NCBI RefSeq assembly: GCF_026711005.1
Contig: NZ_JAPPVJ010000008.1
Coordinates: 99,802 to 163,801, forward strand
DNA from: Sphingobacterium sp. UT-1RO-CII-1
Lineage (GTDB): Bacteria > Bacteroidota > Bacteroidia > Sphingobacteriales > Sphingobacteriaceae
Length of the DNA stretch: 64,000 nucleotides
Direction: 5' to 3'
Both the position numbers and the translations under genes were made by a program. Numbering within the stretch: position 1 is the stretch's first letter; every line of letters starts with the position of its first letter. Under the pieces are notes generated by a model. That model made no database searches. It saw only the letters and a program-made list of their open reading frames with translations, and was not told the origin of the DNA. Below are positions 63,946-64,000 of the stretch, in pieces.

Positions 63946-64000
63946 ATGAACAAAGTAAAAATTAACATCAACGGAAAAGAAGTAGAAATTGAATTGACAG
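63946..64000 (+). CDS. Start of another element gene (cut by the window)
   Basis: An ATG opens a frame of 18 complete codons to the window end (MNKVKININGKEVEIELT). It looks like the first beta-hairpin of a small protein. Too little is visible to name it. Confidence 0.5.
   Translation, partial: MNKVKININGKEVEIELT

Overview
The window is AT-rich chromosomal DNA of a Bacteroidota bacterium, most likely a member of the Sphingobacteriaceae (Sphingobacterium or a close relative). The evidence is a fused SecDF, the family-specific small ribosomal protein bTHX, promoters of the Bacteroidota form (TTTG, about 19 bp, TAnnTTTG) in front of guaB and the tRNA genes, weak Shine-Dalgarno sequences, and several families typical of this phylum (DUF1080, DUF4407, DUF2157/DUF4401/GDYXXLXY, Tat-exported Gfo/Idh oxidoreductases). 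The genus is an inference.

Layout. 1-5.9 kb: the 5' part of secDF, a small outer-membrane barrel, guaB, bTHX and a GyrI-like ligand-binding protein. 5.9-14.2 kb: an accessory block with a MocR/PdxR-type regulator divergent from an EamA exporter, a GNAT enzyme, an AraC regulator, a siderophore-interacting flavoprotein, a Tat-exported phospholipase C and an SMR pump. It also holds two gene remnants, a Cys-rich C-terminus and the DNA-binding end of an AraC regulator. 14.6-14.9 kb: tRNA-Ser(GCU) with a 34-bp direct repeat of its 3' end. 15-21.7 kb: a 7TM-HD phosphohydrolase, rpe, aconitase and an outer-membrane protein. 21.8-25.3 kb: a lactonase / alcohol dehydrogenase / semialdehyde dehydrogenase operon that matches a gamma-butyrolactone to succinate pathway. 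25.5-30.7 kb: fabV, asnA, iscA, iscS and mscS. 30.8-41.2 kb: glpD-glpK-glpF-glpQ divergent from glpR, which is followed on its own strand by a Tat-type Gfo/Idh dehydrogenase and a 1131-residue HEAT + DUF1080 + DUF1080 protein. 41.3-46.5 kb: an SDR-like protein and a run of six minus-strand genes for membrane or helical proteins of unknown role. 46.7-62.6 kb: housekeeping and envelope genes (S1/P1-like phospholipase, glycosyltransferase-FKBP-AKR operon, YceI, glycosylasparaginase, MsrA, topoisomerase IV subunit A, AKR, CMD, tRNA-Gly and tRNA-Leu, a divergent glucoamylase-like protein, an OmpA lipoprotein, MscS, a methyltransferase).

Right end. At 62802-62848 lies only the 3' half of a tRNA-Arg(UCU), cut just 5' of the anticodon stem. 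Everything to its right is tightly packed tiny genes on the plus strand. This looks like one end of an element integrated into the tRNA gene, with the rest of the element outside the window.

How genes work together. GlpF, GlpK and GlpD import and oxidise glycerol, GlpQ frees glycerol phosphate from lipid head groups, and GlpR lies divergently with candidate operator repeats over the glpD -33 region. The Gfo/Idh and DUF1080 genes downstream of glpR suggest that 3-keto-glycoside chemistry may feed this pathway, for example from glycerol glycosides; that link is a hypothesis. The lactonase operon would open a lactone, oxidise the hydroxy acid to the semialdehyde and then to succinate, which enters the TCA cycle.
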